Positions 41,905 to 51,875 of a stretch of DNA of 64,000 nt are shown piece after piece. The translations under genes were made by a program, and so were the position numbers. This stretch comes from Arthrobacter stackebrandtii (lineage in GTDB: Bacteria; Actinomycetota; Actinomycetes; Actinomycetales; Micrococcaceae): positions 2,728,001 through 2,792,000 of the forward strand of contig NZ_JAGIOI010000001.1 in NCBI RefSeq assembly GCF_017876675.1, read 5' to 3'. Within the stretch, counting starts at the first letter, position 1. Every line of letters begins with the position of its first letter. The notes under the pieces are model-generated. The model did not search any database. It had not been told where the DNA came from and was given only the letters and a program-made list of their open reading frames with translations.

Positions 41905-43178
41905 GCGCCGTGATGCACGACGGCGGAACTTCCGTTGCGCAGGATGCGGCTGCCCAGGCTGCACCGAACCCGGCGCTGCCGGTTGCGGAGCCTGCAGAGT
42001 ACGACGCCATCCTGCTGGCCTCCTTCGGCGGGCCCGAGGGCCAGGACGACGTCATCCCCTTCCTGCGCAACGTCACGCGCGGCCGTGGCATCCCGGACGA
42101 GCGCCTCGAAGAGGTCAGCCACCACTACCGCAAGAATGGCGGCATCAGCCCCATCAACGCCCAGAACCGCGCCCTCAAGGCCGCCCTTGAGGCAGAGCTG
42201 GCCGCCCGCGGCATTGAGCTGCCCGTGCTGTGGGGCAACCGCAACTGGGACCCGTACATCCCCACCGTCCTGCAGGATGCGTACGACGCCGGCCACCGCC
42301 GCCTGCTGATGGTCAGCACAAGCGCGTACTCCTCATACTCGAGCTGCCGCCAGTACCGTGAAGACATTGGCATGGCGCTGACCGAGACAGGCCTGGACGG
42401 CAAGCTGGCCGTGGACAAGGTGCGCCAGTACTTTGACCACCCCGGCTTTGTGGTCCCCTTCATCGAAGGCACCGCCATCTCCCTGGCAAAGGTCAGGGCG
42501 GAACTTGCCGCCGCCGGCACCCCCGACGCGCCCGTCCACGTCATGTTCGCCACCCACTCGATCCCCACCCGCGACGCCGAGGCCGCCGGTCGTTCGGTGG
42601 AAGAGCCGCGCACCTTTGAGCAGGAGTCGGCCTATGTGGCCCAGCACCTGGCCGTGGCCCGCGTTGTCATGGACGCCGTGGAGCCGTCTGCGGTCGAAGG
42701 CCGGGACTTCTCCCTGGTGTACCAGTCACGCTCCGGCGCCCCGCATGTACCGTGGCTGGAACCTGACATCAATGACGCCCTGGCGGAACTGGCAGAAGCC
42801 GGAACCAAGGGCGTGGTGGTGGTTCCGCTCGGCTTTGTCAGCGACCACATGGAGGTTCTCTGGGACCTGGACACCGAGGCTGCCCAAACGTGTGCCGAGT
42901 TGGGCCTGACCTTTGACCGGTCCCCGACACCTGGCACGCACCCCAAGTTTGTTGCCGGGCTGGTGGACATGATCTGTGAACGCACCGTGGAAAACAACAT
43001 TGCGCAGCGCCCCGCCATGACCAAGCTGGGCCCTTGGCGCGATGTCTGCAACCCTGGCTGCTGCGCAAACTTCCGTGGCGAGAAGCCCGTCATTGCCGAG
43101 GGTGGCAGCACCATTGGCCTGTGTTCCGGGGGACGGCCTGCCGCCTCTTCCACGGCCGTTGTGCAAGGTGGCTCTTAA
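41901..43178 (+). CDS. cpfC: Coproporphyrin ferrochelatase
   Basis: Inserts iron into coproporphyrin III (HemH of older literature). The 425-residue protein has YDAILLASFGGPEGQDDVIPF at its core start, then SHHYRKNGGISPINAQNRAL and MFATHSIPTRDA (catalytic His). VVVVPLGFVSDHMEVLWDLD carries the conserved Glu region. The C-terminal VCNPGCCANFRG cluster plus a Cys in SSCRQYRED fit the [2Fe-2S] cluster known in actinobacterial ferrochelatases. ATG 41901 overlaps the chdC stop. The N-terminal 30 residues are Ala/Pro-rich and of no known role. Confidence 0.94.
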   Translation: MSAVMHDGGTSVAQDAAAQAAPNPALPVAEPAEYDAILLASFGGPEGQDDVIPFLRNVTRGRGIPDERLEEVSHHYRKNGGISPINAQNRALKAALEAELAARGIELPVLWGNRNWDPYIPTVLQDAYDAGHRRLLMVSTSAYSSYSSCRQYREDIGMALTETGLDGKLAVDKVRQYFDHPGFVVPFIEGTAISLAKVRAELAAAGTPDAPVHVMFATHSIPTRDAEAAGRSVEEPRTFEQESAYVAQHLAVARVVMDAVEPSAVEGRDFSLVYQSRSGAPHVPWLEPDINDALAELAEAGTKGVVVVPLGFVSDHMEVLWDLDTEAAQTCAELGLTFDRSPTPGTHPKFVAGLVDMICERTVENNIAQRPAMTKLGPWRDVCNPGCCANFRGEKPVIAEGGSTIGLCSGGRPAASSTAVVQGGS

Positions 43179-43183
43179 TCTCC

Positions 43184-44179
43184 ATGGCTGAAACAATGGC
43201 AAGTGTGAAAATTGGAACCCGCGGAAGCAAGCTGGCCCTGAGCCAGACCCAGCAAATTACCGACCAACTCAGCGCCGTCGGCGGCTTTACGGCCGAGATC
43301 ATTCCCATCAAGACCGACGGCGACGTCCTGACCGGCCCGCTGTCCCAGATGGGCGGCACGGGCGTGTTTGCCGCGGAACTGAGGGCGGCCGTCTTGGACG
43401 GCCGCGTGGATGTGGCCGTGCACTCGTTGAAGGACCTGCCCACCGCGGCGGTTCCCGGGCTGGCGCTGGCCGCCGTGCCGGTCCGCGCCGACTCGCGCGA
43501 CGCACTGTGCTCGCGGGACGGGCTCAAGCTGGCCGAGTTGCCGCCCGGCGCCACCGTGGGGACCGGTTCCCCGCGCCGGGCGGCCCAGCTGCTCGCTGCC
43601 CGCCCCGACCTGGAGATTGTGGACATCCGCGGCAACGTGGACACCCGCCTCGCCCGGGTTCCCGGCCTGCCCGGCAACCCCGACGGCGATGCCGTCCCCG
43701 GCAAGTCCGGCGACCTCGACGCCGTCGTGCTGGCGGCGGCAGGGCTGACCCGGATCGGCCGGCTCGACACGGTCACCGAATTCCTGGACACCGAGGTCAT
43801 GCTTCCGGCACCCGGCCAGGGCGCACTCGCCCTGGAATGCCGCACCGCCGACGCCGAGCTGACAGGCGTCCTGGGGCAGTCGCTGGCAGCCGTTGACGAT
43901 GCGGACACGCGCCTGGCCGTCACCGCCGAGCGCGCACTGCTGGCCCGCCTCGAGGCCGGCTGCAGCGCACCCGTCGGCGCCCTCGGGCACCGCAAGGGCT
44001 CCATGCTGTACCTGGAAACCGTTGTCGTCTCCCTCGACGGCAAGCGTTCGCTGCGCCTGAAAAAGGCCACCGACGGGCTCACCGAGGTCGGAGCGACCCT
44101 CCTTGGCATCGAGCTTGCCGAAGAATTGCTCGCCGGCGGTGCCGCGGACCTGGCAGACCTGGCCGGCCCCGCGCAATGA
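43184..44179 (+). CDS. hemC: Hydroxymethylbilane synthase (porphobilinogen deaminase)
   Basis: Joins four porphobilinogens into the linear tetrapyrrole. The 331-residue enzyme shows VKIGTRGSKLALSQTQQI, IKTDGD, GGTGVFAAELRAAVLDGRVD then VAVHSLKDLPT, GTGSPRRAAQLLA and RGNVDTRL. The Cys that binds the dipyrromethane cofactor is in LEAGCSAPVGAL. ATG 43184 is the start (ATG 43196 is also possible). It begins 5 bases after cpfC, and its stop overlaps hemD as ATGA. Confidence 0.95.
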   Translation: MAETMASVKIGTRGSKLALSQTQQITDQLSAVGGFTAEIIPIKTDGDVLTGPLSQMGGTGVFAAELRAAVLDGRVDVAVHSLKDLPTAAVPGLALAAVPVRADSRDALCSRDGLKLAELPPGATVGTGSPRRAAQLLAARPDLEIVDIRGNVDTRLARVPGLPGNPDGDAVPGKSGDLDAVVLAAAGLTRIGRLDTVTEFLDTEVMLPAPGQGALALECRTADAELTGVLGQSLAAVDDADTRLAVTAERALLARLEAGCSAPVGALGHRKGSMLYLETVVVSLDGKRSLRLKKATDGLTEVGATLLGIELAEELLAGGAADLADLAGPAQ

Positions 44180-45072
44180 CCGCAAACAGGCCGCTGGCGG
44201 GGTTGCGCGTGGCCGTGACCCGGAGCGTGGACCGCGCCGGCGGCCTCCTTGCTGCGTTGGAGGGCGCCGGGGCGGAGCCCGTCCTGGTTCCCCTCATCGA
44301 CTTTGAGGTCTCAGGCAACGACGTCCTGGGCCGGGCGCTCCGGCGCCTCGCCGAGGGGGAATACCGCTGGCTGGTCATCAGCTCCATCACCACGGTCCGC
44401 GCGCTGAAGCAGTGGTGTGAATCGGCCGGGACTTCCCTCGCCGAGCTCGTTCCACCGTCCACCTCGGTGGCCACGATCGGGCCCACGTCCGTGGACATCC
44501 TGGCCGCCGAGGGCATCGAGGCCGTCCTCGCGCCAACCGACGTCCAGTCCGCCGCAGGCCTGGTGGAACTGTGGCCGGACGCCGCCCCGGCTGACGGCAC
44601 AACCAACAAGGTCCTGCTCCCGCAGTCCAACCTGGCCAGCCCCACGCTCGTCGACGGCCTCGCCGCCAAGGGCTGGGCCCCGGAAGCCGTCACCGCCTAC
44701 CGGACCGTCGACTACCCGGCGCGCGACGGCCGCCGCCTGACAGCGGCCCTGGCCGCCCGTTCGCCAATGCAGGAATGCGTGGCCCGCGACGTGCTTGCCC
44801 CGGCGCAGGCGGCAGGTGAGATCCGCTCGGGGGCGATTGGCGCCGTCGTGCTGGCCTCGGGGAGCGCGGCGCGGCGGACGGCCGAAACCATCGCGCCGCT
44901 GCCGGAAAGCTGCCTGGTGGTGGCGATCGGCGAACCCACGCGGGAAGAGGCCGAACGGCTGGGGATGCGGGTGGCCGCGACGGCCGTGCACCCCACGCCG
45001 GAGGGCATCACGGCCGCACTGGCCGCAGCACGCACACATTTTCACAACCAAGATTCACAGGAGCCATCATGA
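44176..45072 (+). CDS. hemD: Uroporphyrinogen-III synthase
   Basis: Closes and inverts ring D of hydroxymethylbilane. The 298-residue protein has the weakly conserved two-domain HemD pattern: [43 protein letters not shown], and later [25 protein letters not shown] and [16 protein letters not shown]. Assignment rests partly on position, between hemC and hemB with overlaps at both ends (ATGA at 44176 and 45069). ATG 44176 is clear from the overlap. Confidence 0.92.
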   Translation: MTANRPLAGLRVAVTRSVDRAGGLLAALEGAGAEPVLVPLIDFEVSGNDVLGRALRRLAEGEYRWLVISSITTVRALKQWCESAGTSLAELVPPSTSVATIGPTSVDILAAEGIEAVLAPTDVQSAAGLVELWPDAAPADGTTNKVLLPQSNLASPTLVDGLAAKGWAPEAVTAYRTVDYPARDGRRLTAALAARSPMQECVARDVLAPAQAAGEIRSGAIGAVVLASGSAARRTAETIAPLPESCLVVAIGEPTREEAERLGMRVAATAVHPTPEGITAALAAARTHFHNQDSQEPS

Positions 45073-46049
45073 GTTTTCCCCAGCACCGCCCGCGCCGCCT
45101 GCGCACCACCCCCGCGATGAGGCGGCTGGTCAGCGAGACGAAGGTGGCGCCGTCGGACCTGATTTTGCCGGTGTTCATCCGGGAGGACCTCACCGAGCCC
45201 AGGCCCATCACGTCCATGCCGGGCGTGGTGCAGCACACGACGGCGTCGCTCATCCTCGCGGCGCGCGATGCAGTGGCGCTGGGGCTGGGCGGGATCATGA
45301 TTTTCGGCATCCCCGCCGAGCGCGATGCCGTGGGAAGTGCCGGGACGGACCCGTTTGGGGTGCTGAACAAGGCGATCCGGGACGTGCGTGCGGCCGTGGG
45401 CGACGAACTCGTCATCATGAGCGACCTCTGCCTGGACGAGTTCACGGACCACGGGCACTGCGGCGTGCTGGATGCCAACGGCGTCGTGGACAATGACGCA
45501 ACCCTGGAGATCTACGCGAAGATGGCCGTGGCGCAGGCAGCGGCGGGCGCGCACGTGGTGGCGCCGTCGGGCATGATGGACGGCCAGATGGCCGTGATCC
45601 GGGAGGCCCTCGACCTGGCCGGCTTCACCTCGGTTTCTGTGCTGGCGTACGCGGCCAAGTACGCCTCCGCGTTTTACGGCCCGTTCCGCGAGGCCGTGGA
45701 TTCGCAGCTGCAGGGCGACCGCCGCACCTACCAGATGGACCCGGGAAACCGCCGCGAGGCCCTGCACGAGGTGGAGCTGGACCTCGCCGAAGGCGCCGAC
45801 ATTGTCATGGTCAAGCCGGCCATGAGCTACCTGGACATTCTGGCCGACGTGGCCGCCATGAGCCCCGTGCCGGTGGCTGCGTACCAAATTTCGGGCGAGT
45901 ACGCCATGATCGAGGCCGCCGCAGCCAATGGCTGGATCAACCGGCGCGGTGCCATTGAGGAGTCGGTGCTGGGCATCAAGCGTGCCGGTGCCAACATGAT
46001 CCTGACGTACTGGGCGGCGGAACTTGCCGGCTGGCTGCGCGAAAACTAA
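45069..46049 (+). CDS. hemB: Delta-aminolevulinic acid dehydratase (porphobilinogen synthase)
   Basis: Condenses two aminolevulinates into porphobilinogen. The 326-residue TIM-barrel protein shows the N-terminal arm [71 protein letters not shown] with the first catalytic Lys, and [12 protein letters not shown] with the second. The Asp/His region [10 protein letters not shown] (in place of the zinc Cys triad) indicates a metal requirement of the magnesium type. ATG 45069 overlaps hemD. Confidence 0.95.
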   Translation: MSFPQHRPRRLRTTPAMRRLVSETKVAPSDLILPVFIREDLTEPRPITSMPGVVQHTTASLILAARDAVALGLGGIMIFGIPAERDAVGSAGTDPFGVLNKAIRDVRAAVGDELVIMSDLCLDEFTDHGHCGVLDANGVVDNDATLEIYAKMAVAQAAAGAHVVAPSGMMDGQMAVIREALDLAGFTSVSVLAYAAKYASAFYGPFREAVDSQLQGDRRTYQMDPGNRREALHEVELDLAEGADIVMVKPAMSYLDILADVAAMSPVPVAAYQISGEYAMIEAAAANGWINRRGAIEESVLGIKRAGANMILTYWAAELAGWLREN

Positions 46050-46105
46050 GCCCGACGGCGCCTTTCCCACCTTCACCGTTCGACTGAAAAACCAAAGGAC
46101 TTCCC

Positions 46106-47416
46106 ATGACCAGCTCGCAGGAACTTTTTGACCGCGCCAAGACCCTTATGCCCGGCGGGGTGAACTCGCCCGTGCGCGCCTTTGGCTCGGTGGGCGGCAC
46201 GCCGCGCTTCATGGTCAACGCCAAGGGCGCCTACCTGACGGACGCCGACGGCCGCGACTACGTTGACTTGGTCTGCTCCTGGGGGCCGGCGCTGCTGGGC
46301 CACGCCCACCCCGACGTCCTCGCCGCGGTGCATGCCGCAGTGGACCACGGCCTCAGCTTCGGTGCCTCCACCCCGGCCGAAAGCGAACTGGCGGCCCTCG
46401 TGCAGGGCCGGGTGTCCGGCGTCGAACGCCTGCGCATGGTCTCCACCGGCACCGAGGCCACCATGACCGCCGTGCGCCTGGCCCGTGGTTTCACGGGGCG
46501 TGAGCTCATCATCAAGTTCGCCGGCTGCTACCACGGCCACCTCGACTCGCTGCTGGCTGCCGCCGGCTCTGGCCTGGCCACCCTCGCCCTGCCCGGCTCG
46601 GCCGGCGTCACCGCCGCAACCGCCGCCGAGACCCTGGTGCTGCCGTACAACGACCTCGCCGCCGTTGAGGCCGCCTTCGCCGCGCACGGCGACCGCATCG
46701 CCGCCGTCATCACCGAGGCTGCGCCCGCCAACATGGGCGTCGTGACCCCGGGCGAGGGCTTCAACGCCGGGCTGTCCCGCATCACCTCCGCACACGGTGC
46801 ACTGCTCATCCTGGACGAGGTCCTGACCGGATTCCGCGTCGGGGCCGCCGGCTACTGGGGCCTGACCGGCGCCTCCGAGGGCTGGACCCCCGACCTGTTC
46901 ACCCTTGGCAAGGTCATCGGCGGCGGGCTTCCGACGGCCGCCCTCGGCGGGCGCGCGCAGGTCATGGACTACCTGGCACCTCTCGGCCCGGTCTACCAGG
47001 CCGGCACGTTGTCCGGAAACCCCGTGGCCATGGCCGCGGGCGTGGCCACCCTGACCGCCGCCACGGCCTCCGTGTACGCAGCCGTGGACGCCCGCTCGCT
47101 GGAACTCTCCGCTGCACTGTCCGGTGCGTTGTCCGCCGAAGGCGTGGACCACTCCATCCAGCGCGCCGGAAACCTGTTCTCCGTGGCGTTCGGCACCTCC
47201 GCCCGCGGCGTGCACAACTACGCCGACGCCCAAGGGCAGGAAGTGTTCCGGTACGCGCCGTTTTTCCACTCCATGCTGGATTCCGGCGTGTACCTGCCGC
47301 CGAGCGTCTTCGAGGCCTGGTTCCTCTCCGCCGCGCACGACGACGCCGCCATGAACCGCATCTTCGAGGCCCTCCCGGCCGCGGCCAAGGCTGCAGCAGC
47401 GGCACCCATCGTCTGA
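46106..47416 (+). CDS. hemL: Glutamate-1-semialdehyde 2,1-aminomutase
   Basis: PLP enzyme that turns glutamate-1-semialdehyde into 5-aminolevulinate, the step after HemA. The 436-residue protein has [53 protein letters not shown] and [24 protein letters not shown] carries the cofactor Asp, and [17 protein letters not shown] the Schiff-base Lys. ATG 46106 follows AAAGGA. It ends the haem gene array, 56 bases after hemB. A GC hairpin (47415-47436, no T run) follows. Confidence 0.95.
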   Translation: MTSSQELFDRAKTLMPGGVNSPVRAFGSVGGTPRFMVNAKGAYLTDADGRDYVDLVCSWGPALLGHAHPDVLAAVHAAVDHGLSFGASTPAESELAALVQGRVSGVERLRMVSTGTEATMTAVRLARGFTGRELIIKFAGCYHGHLDSLLAAAGSGLATLALPGSAGVTAATAAETLVLPYNDLAAVEAAFAAHGDRIAAVITEAAPANMGVVTPGEGFNAGLSRITSAHGALLILDEVLTGFRVGAAGYWGLTGASEGWTPDLFTLGKVIGGGLPTAALGGRAQVMDYLAPLGPVYQAGTLSGNPVAMAAGVATLTAATASVYAAVDARSLELSAALSGALSAEGVDHSIQRAGNLFSVAFGTSARGVHNYADAQGQEVFRYAPFFHSMLDSGVYLPPSVFEAWFLSAAHDDAAMNRIFEALPAAAKAAAAAPIV

Positions 47417-47496
47417 CCCGGGGGCGGCCCGGGGTCCGTCGCATCCGGCAGGCCCTGGGCAGCCGCCGACGCCGGCATGCTGCCTAGACTGGTTCC

Positions 47497-48045
47497 ATGG
47501 ACAGCACCGCGACTGTTTCAGCCCTCCACGCCGACGCCACCCACCGCTTCAGCAAGAACACGGCTGCCAGAATCGAGCTTGTGGCCGGGCTGGGTGTGGC
47601 CGGCGACGCCCATTCCGGGGCCACGGTGCAGCACCTTTCCCGGGTGCGGGCCGATCCCAGCCAGCCCAACCTCCGCCAGGTGCACCTCATGCACCAGGAA
47701 CTCTTCGATTGGCTCGCCACCCGCGGGTTCACCGTTGCCCCGGGCCAGCTCGGTGAGAACGTCACCACCACCGGCGTGGACCTCCTGGGCCTGCCCCGCG
47801 GAACCATGCTCCATCTGGGTCCGGAGGCCGTGGTCGAGGTGACAGGCCTGCGCAACCCGTGCGCCCAGATCGAGAACTTTCAGAAGGGACTGCTCAAGGA
47901 ACTCGTCGGCCGCGACGCCAACGGGGACACCATCCGCCGTGCCGGCATCATGGGCGTCGTCCACCGGGGCGGAGCCGTGCGTTCCGGGGACACCGTCACC
48001 GTGGTCCTCCCCGACGGCCCGCACGAAGCACTCCAGGGCGTCTAA
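47497..48045 (+). CDS. MOSC-domain protein
   Basis: A 182-residue MOSC (molybdenum cofactor sulfurase C-terminal) protein of the YiiM type. LVAGLGVAGDAHSGATVQHL is the domain opening, RQVHLMHQELFDWLATRG and LGENVTTTGVDLLGLPRGTMLHLG the central part, and GLRNPCAQIENFQKGLLKEL contains the conserved Cys expected to carry sulfur. Such proteins reduce N-hydroxylated bases or move sulfur with the molybdenum cofactor; the exact role is unknown. ATG 47497 is the start. It lies 80 bases after hemL. Confidence 0.85.
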   Translation: MDSTATVSALHADATHRFSKNTAARIELVAGLGVAGDAHSGATVQHLSRVRADPSQPNLRQVHLMHQELFDWLATRGFTVAPGQLGENVTTTGVDLLGLPRGTMLHLGPEAVVEVTGLRNPCAQIENFQKGLLKELVGRDANGDTIRRAGIMGVVHRGGAVRSGDTVTVVLPDGPHEALQGV

Positions 48046-48102
48046 ACCCTGCGGCGCAAGCCGGGACGCGCCGTCGTGCGCCAGCTGCTGTAGGGTGTGC
48101 GC

Positions 48103-48855
48103 ATGGCGAGAAAAACCACGATTGCCGTTGTCATTCCCTCGCGCAACGACGCCGGGATGCTGGCCGTTTGCCTGGCCCACCTGGCGCGGCAGTCGCGGCC
48201 GGCGGACCGGGTCATCGTGGTGGACAACGGCAGCCCCGACAACACCGCCGAGGTGTGCGCGGCTGCCGGCGTGGAGCGGATTCCCTGGCCTGAGCCTGGT
48301 GTGGCGGGGGCGTCCGCACGCGGTTTCGATGCTGCGGGGACGGACATCATCGCCCGTGTCGACGCCGATTCGCGCCCCGGCCCGGACTGGCTGGCCCGGG
48401 TGGAGGCGGACCTGTCGGACGCGGGGCCGCTGGCTCTGGTCACGGGGCCCGGCGATTTCTACGGCGGGCCGCGGCTGGTCTGCTGGCTGGGCCGGACACT
48501 GTACCTGGGCGGCTACTTCCACGTGGTGGGGCTGCTGCTGGGGCACTGCCCGGTGTTTGGCTCCAACTACGCGATGGCAGCCGGCGTATGGTCCAAGCTG
48601 GGCCCGGACGTGACCCGCGACGACCCCGGCGTCCTCGACGACCTGGAGATTTCCTACCTTCTGCGCCCGGAAATGCCCGTCATCTTTGACCCGCTCCTGC
48701 GCATGCCCGTCTCTGCACGGCCCTTCGCCACGTGGGCCACGCTGGGGCGCCGGCTGGCCATGGCGTGGCTGACGTTCCGGCAGTTGTTCGCCGCGGAGAA
48801 CCCCCTTGAACGACGCCGGACCCGCGTGCGTTGGGTGCGTGCCCACCAAAAGTGA
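48103..48855 (+). CDS. Family 2 glycosyltransferase
   Basis: A 250-residue GT-A fold enzyme that should transfer a sugar from a nucleotide donor. TTIAVVIPSRNDAGMLAVCL is the first strand, RVIVVDNGSPDNTAEV the donor-binding Asp, and IIARVDADSRPGPDWL the DxD-like metal site (DAD). DDLEISYLL is the later acidic motif. A hydrophobic stretch with LYLGGYFHVVGLLLGH may lie at the membrane. Acceptor unknown. I prefer ATG 48103 over GTG 48097. It converges with the first alpha/beta hydrolase over about 63 bases that hold an imperfect hairpin. Confidence 0.84.
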   Translation: MARKTTIAVVIPSRNDAGMLAVCLAHLARQSRPADRVIVVDNGSPDNTAEVCAAAGVERIPWPEPGVAGASARGFDAAGTDIIARVDADSRPGPDWLARVEADLSDAGPLALVTGPGDFYGGPRLVCWLGRTLYLGGYFHVVGLLLGHCPVFGSNYAMAAGVWSKLGPDVTRDDPGVLDDLEISYLLRPEMPVIFDPLLRMPVSARPFATWATLGRRLAMAWLTFRQLFAAENPLERRRTRVRWVRAHQK

Positions 48856-48918
48856 TGCCGCGTCCCGGAAAAGTGGGGTTTATGTGATGCGGCGTCGGGA
48901 CGGGCGGGAGGATGGACG

Positions 48919-49962
48919 TCAGGGGATTGTCGGGCCGAAAAGTTGGAGCAGGTCGCGGCAGAGCTGGTTGGGGGAGGTCTCGCAGGGGCTGTGGCCCCCG
49001 GGGTAGACGGCCAGCCGGGCACCAATTGACTTGGCAAACTCGGCATGGAGGCGGGTGGGCCACAGGTCGTGCCCGCCCACGGCCACCAGCTTGGGCAGGT
49101 GCGCCGCCGACAGGTCGGGCACCAGGTCGGGGTTGTGCTTCATGAGGCCAACAATGTCCGTCACCGATGCCCGGCGCGTCAGCTTGAACCTGTCGCGGGC
49201 AAAGCGCAGCCGCCCCGGACGGACGGGGATGACGTTGGACTTGATGCCCCAGACCATCAACGCCGCACCCACGCCTGCCGGGGCGATGCCGGTCAAGGGC
49301 CCGATCCGGCTGACGCCGCGGAAGCTCTGGCCGGCCAGCGGAGGGCAGCTGAGCAGGGTCAGGCTGGCGAACAGGCCAGGCTCCCGGGCACAGGCCAGTC
49401 CGGAGACGGTGCCAGCAAAGGAATAGCCCACCACGTGGGCCGGCCGGCCCAGCCCGCGCAGCACGGACAGGACATCGTTGGCAAAGAGTTCAAAAGTGTA
49501 GTGCCGCCCGGCAGGGATGAGGTTCTCCGGCCCGGCGGCCGCCGACTCGTATTGTCCCGCCAGGTCAAAGCTGAGGGTGTGGAACCCTGCCGCAGCCAGA
49601 ATGGGCATCATCAGCACAAAGTCTTCCTTGGACCCCGTGGCGCCGGGCACCAGCACGACCGGGGGACTGGACGGGTCTCCGCAGCTGATGGCGGCCAGCG
49701 GCCCGCTCGGCGCCTGCAGCGTGCAACGGGAAAACCCCTCCGGCAGCAGCGCCCAGTCGAAGCCTGGCAGTTGCGCATCAAGCTGCGCGGCAGCATCGCC
49801 GCCCGGCATCGAGGCGGCATCGGTGCCCGGCGCGGAGTCCCCACCCGGAAGGGCGTCATTTTCGCTGGCCGCACCCGGGCCGCCGGGAACGCCCGGGCCG
49901 CCCGCGCCGTCGTCCTTCCCCTGGCCGGCAACAAAACCCACGGCCGCACCTCCGCTTCGCAT
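48919..49962 (-). CDS. Alpha/beta-fold hydrolase
   Basis: A 347-residue hydrolase. PPVVLVPGATGSKEDFVLM is the oxyanion-hole strand, HVVGYSFAGTVSGLACA the nucleophile elbow (Gly-Tyr-Ser-Phe-Ala-Gly in place of GxSxG), and GGHSPCETSPNQL the catalytic His region near the end. The first 80 residues are a Gly/Ala/Asp-rich leader without known fold. I chose ATG 49962, 20 bases after the stop of the upstream esterase gene, so the two hydrolases form an operon. Substrate unknown. Confidence 0.82.
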   Translation of the reverse strand: MRSGGAAVGFVAGQGKDDGAGGPGVPGGPGAASENDALPGGDSAPGTDAASMPGGDAAAQLDAQLPGFDWALLPEGFSRCTLQAPSGPLAAISCGDPSSPPVVLVPGATGSKEDFVLMMPILAAAGFHTLSFDLAGQYESAAAGPENLIPAGRHYTFELFANDVLSVLRGLGRPAHVVGYSFAGTVSGLACAREPGLFASLTLLSCPPLAGQSFRGVSRIGPLTGIAPAGVGAALMVWGIKSNVIPVRPGRLRFARDRFKLTRRASVTDIVGLMKHNPDLVPDLSAAHLPKLVAVGGHDLWPTRLHAEFAKSIGARLAVYPGGHSPCETSPNQLCRDLLQLFGPTIP

Positions 49963-49982
49963 CCGGGACGGCCGCCGGGTTG

Positions 49983-50981
49983 TCAGGCCGGCACCGTCAC
50001 CTTGGTTATAAAGGATTCTAGGCGCCGGTAGACCTCCTGTGACTCGGGATAGCGGAAGTTTTGCTGCCAGGTGTGCTCGGTATTGGGGCTGCTCCAGCGG
50101 TAGATGAGGGCATCGACGGGCACACCGTGGGCGCTGAGGGCACGGATCAGGTTCAGGTTTGAACGGTAGAAGAAGTCGCGCTCCGAGGTGGTGATGAACA
50201 CGGGCGGGCAGCGGGAGTCCAGCCACTCGATGGGCGACATGAAATGCGCCGCCTCCCGCAGCCTGTGCCGGTCGCCGGCGGCGGAATGGCCGCGCGGGAG
50301 CAGCATCCGGATGAAGTTCAGGCTCATGACGAAGCCGCGGTCGAAGAACACGGAGAAGTCCACGATGGAACAATGCTGCACCAGGCCCCGCAACTGCCCC
50401 TTTTGGAGCGCTGTGTTGAGCGAGTAGTGGCGGGCGAGGTCGGGTTGGAAGGTGGTGGCGGCCATGAGTGCGGAGATCTGCCCGCCCGCGGAGTCGCCGC
50501 CCAGGACGATGCGCCCGCTGTCGCCGCTGAATTCGCCGATGTGCCCCGACACCCAGCCGAGCGCCGCGTTGGCATCCTCGAGGACATGGCCCAGGTGGAA
50601 GTGCGGGGCCGTGCGGTAGTTGACGTTGACCACCACAATCCCGGTGGCTGCCTGGCCTGCGCAGTACTTGGTCAGCGAGGCCTTGTCGCCTGACGTCCAG
50701 CCGCCGCCGTGGAAATACACGTAAACGGGGAGGTGGTCCGTGGGGGTGGCGCTGGCCGGGGCCAGGACGTCGAGTCGGTGGGAGCGGATGTGGTCGCCCA
50801 CGAAATCGATGTCGTGCCAGTACCGGATGCCCTTGATGGGGTCCGCGTTCAGGTGCCGCAGCTCAACCACGCTGATGGAGTGCATGAAGATCCGCCACAT
50901 CCACACCGGCACGCGCGTCAGCAGGTCTCGGGCCCGGCGGCCTGGGACAAAAGCGCCACGGGCCGGCTGCTGATGGACCAT
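49983..50981 (-). CDS. Alpha/beta hydrolase / esterase (HSL-like)
   Basis: A 332-residue carboxylesterase of the hormone-sensitive-lipase-like group. VYVYFHGGGWTSGDKASL is the oxyanion motif, IVVVNVNYRTAPHFHLG a family marker, and RIVLGGDSAGGQISALMA the nucleophile Ser. The closing PNTEHTWQQNF contains a His. Natural ester unknown. ATG 50981 follows GGAAGC; ATG 51041 would add 20 residues. It is the first gene of a two-hydrolase operon and sits downstream of the strong hairpin that ends the ABC transporter genes. Confidence 0.85.
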   Translation of the reverse strand: MVHQQPARGAFVPGRRARDLLTRVPVWMWRIFMHSISVVELRHLNADPIKGIRYWHDIDFVGDHIRSHRLDVLAPASATPTDHLPVYVYFHGGGWTSGDKASLTKYCAGQAATGIVVVNVNYRTAPHFHLGHVLEDANAALGWVSGHIGEFSGDSGRIVLGGDSAGGQISALMAATTFQPDLARHYSLNTALQKGQLRGLVQHCSIVDFSVFFDRGFVMSLNFIRMLLPRGHSAAGDRHRLREAAHFMSPIEWLDSRCPPVFITTSERDFFYRSNLNLIRALSAHGVPVDALIYRWSSPNTEHTWQQNFRYPESQEVYRRLESFITKVTVPA

Positions 50982-51075
50982 GCTTCCAGCGTACTCCCGA
51001 TGCGGTGGCCCAGCCTGTGAATCCGGGGCCCCTGTGGACATCTGCGGGCGCGCCTGCCAGCGCTTCGTTAACGTT

Positions 51076-51126
51076 CGACGGCGGCACCCGCCTGGCGCTT
51101 GGAGCGAAAGGTGGGTGCCGCCGTCG
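51076..51126. terminator. 17-bp-stem hairpin after the ABC importer operon
   Basis: Arms 51076-51092 and 51110-51126 pair at 16 of 17 positions. The loop holds a small inner stem (CGCT-TGG-AGCG). It lies just past the stop of the ABC ATPase gene (minus strand) and probably ends that operon, but it lacks a T run. Its core GGCGC-TTGGAGCGAAAGG resembles the core of the 19072-19118 hairpin. Confidence 0.6.
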
Positions 51127-51137
51127 TCAGCTGCGGG

Positions 51138-51875
51138 CTACAGGACGTCCGAGAGGAAGCCCTTCAAGCGGTCCGTCTTCGGGGCGGTGAACAGTTCCTC
51201 GGGGGAACCGGTTTCCACCACGACGCCGCCATCCATGAAGGTGACGGTGTCGGAGACGTTGCGGGAGAAGCCCATTTCGTGGGTGACCACGACCATGGTC
51301 ATGCCGCCCTTGGACAGGTCCGTCATGAGCGCCAGGACGCCCTTGACGAGTTCCGGGTCCAGTGCGCTGGTGGCCTCGTCAAAAAACATGACCTCCGGCT
51401 CCATGGCCAGGGCGCGTGCGATCGCCACGCGCTGCTGCTGGCCGCCGGAAAGGTTGCCAGGCCGGGAATCGGCCTTGTGCTTCAGGCCCACCAGGTCCAA
51501 TTGCTCCAAGGCTGCGGCGTTGGCCTGGTCCTTGGGCATCTTGCGCAGCTTGGTGAGCGCGAGCGAGACGTTCTGCAGCACGGTCTTGTGCGGGAACAAG
51601 TTGAACTGCTGGAAGACCATGCCGATGCGGCGGCGCAGCTCGTCCGGGTTGTCGTTCAGGACGGACTTGCCGTCCAGCAGGATGTCGCCCTGGTCCGGCT
51701 CGATCAACCGGTTCATGACGCGCAGCAGCGTGGACTTGCCGGAACCGGACGGGCCGATCACGGAGGCCGTGGTGCCCTGCGGGACGTGCAGGTCGATGCC
51801 GCGCAGCACCTTGTTGGCGCCGAACGCCAGGTGGATGTTGGTGGCCGTCAGCGACCCTGGGTTGAATTCACTCAT
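51138..51875 (-). CDS. Polar amino acid ABC importer, ATPase
   Basis: A 245-residue ATPase that drives uptake with the permease and binding protein encoded upstream. [17 protein letters not shown] is the Walker [19 protein letters not shown] the Q loop in the amino-acid-importer form, [17 protein letters not shown] the signature, [16 protein letters not shown] the Walker B, and [15 protein letters not shown] the His switch. The protein matches GlnQ/HisP-type ATPases. ATG 51875 overlaps the permease stop codon (TGA at 51872-51874). Confidence 0.94.
   Translation of the reverse strand: MSEFNPGSLTATNIHLAFGANKVLRGIDLHVPQGTTASVIGPSGSGKSTLLRVMNRLIEPDQGDILLDGKSVLNDNPDELRRRIGMVFQQFNLFPHKTVLQNVSLALTKLRKMPKDQANAAALEQLDLVGLKHKADSRPGNLSGGQQQRVAIARALAMEPEVMFFDEATSALDPELVKGVLALMTDLSKGGMTMVVVTHEMGFSRNVSDTVTFMDGGVVVETGSPEELFTAPKTDRLKGFLSDVL

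Noticed and set aside
46073-48849. Long minus-strand frames opposite hemL, MOSC and the glycosyltransferase gene
   Set aside because: Mirror frames of well-supported plus-strand genes.
48856-48918. Imperfect hairpin and direct repeat between the glycosyltransferase and hydrolase genes
   Set aside because: Only about 7 bp pair and the loop is long; it may help termination but is not distinct enough to call.
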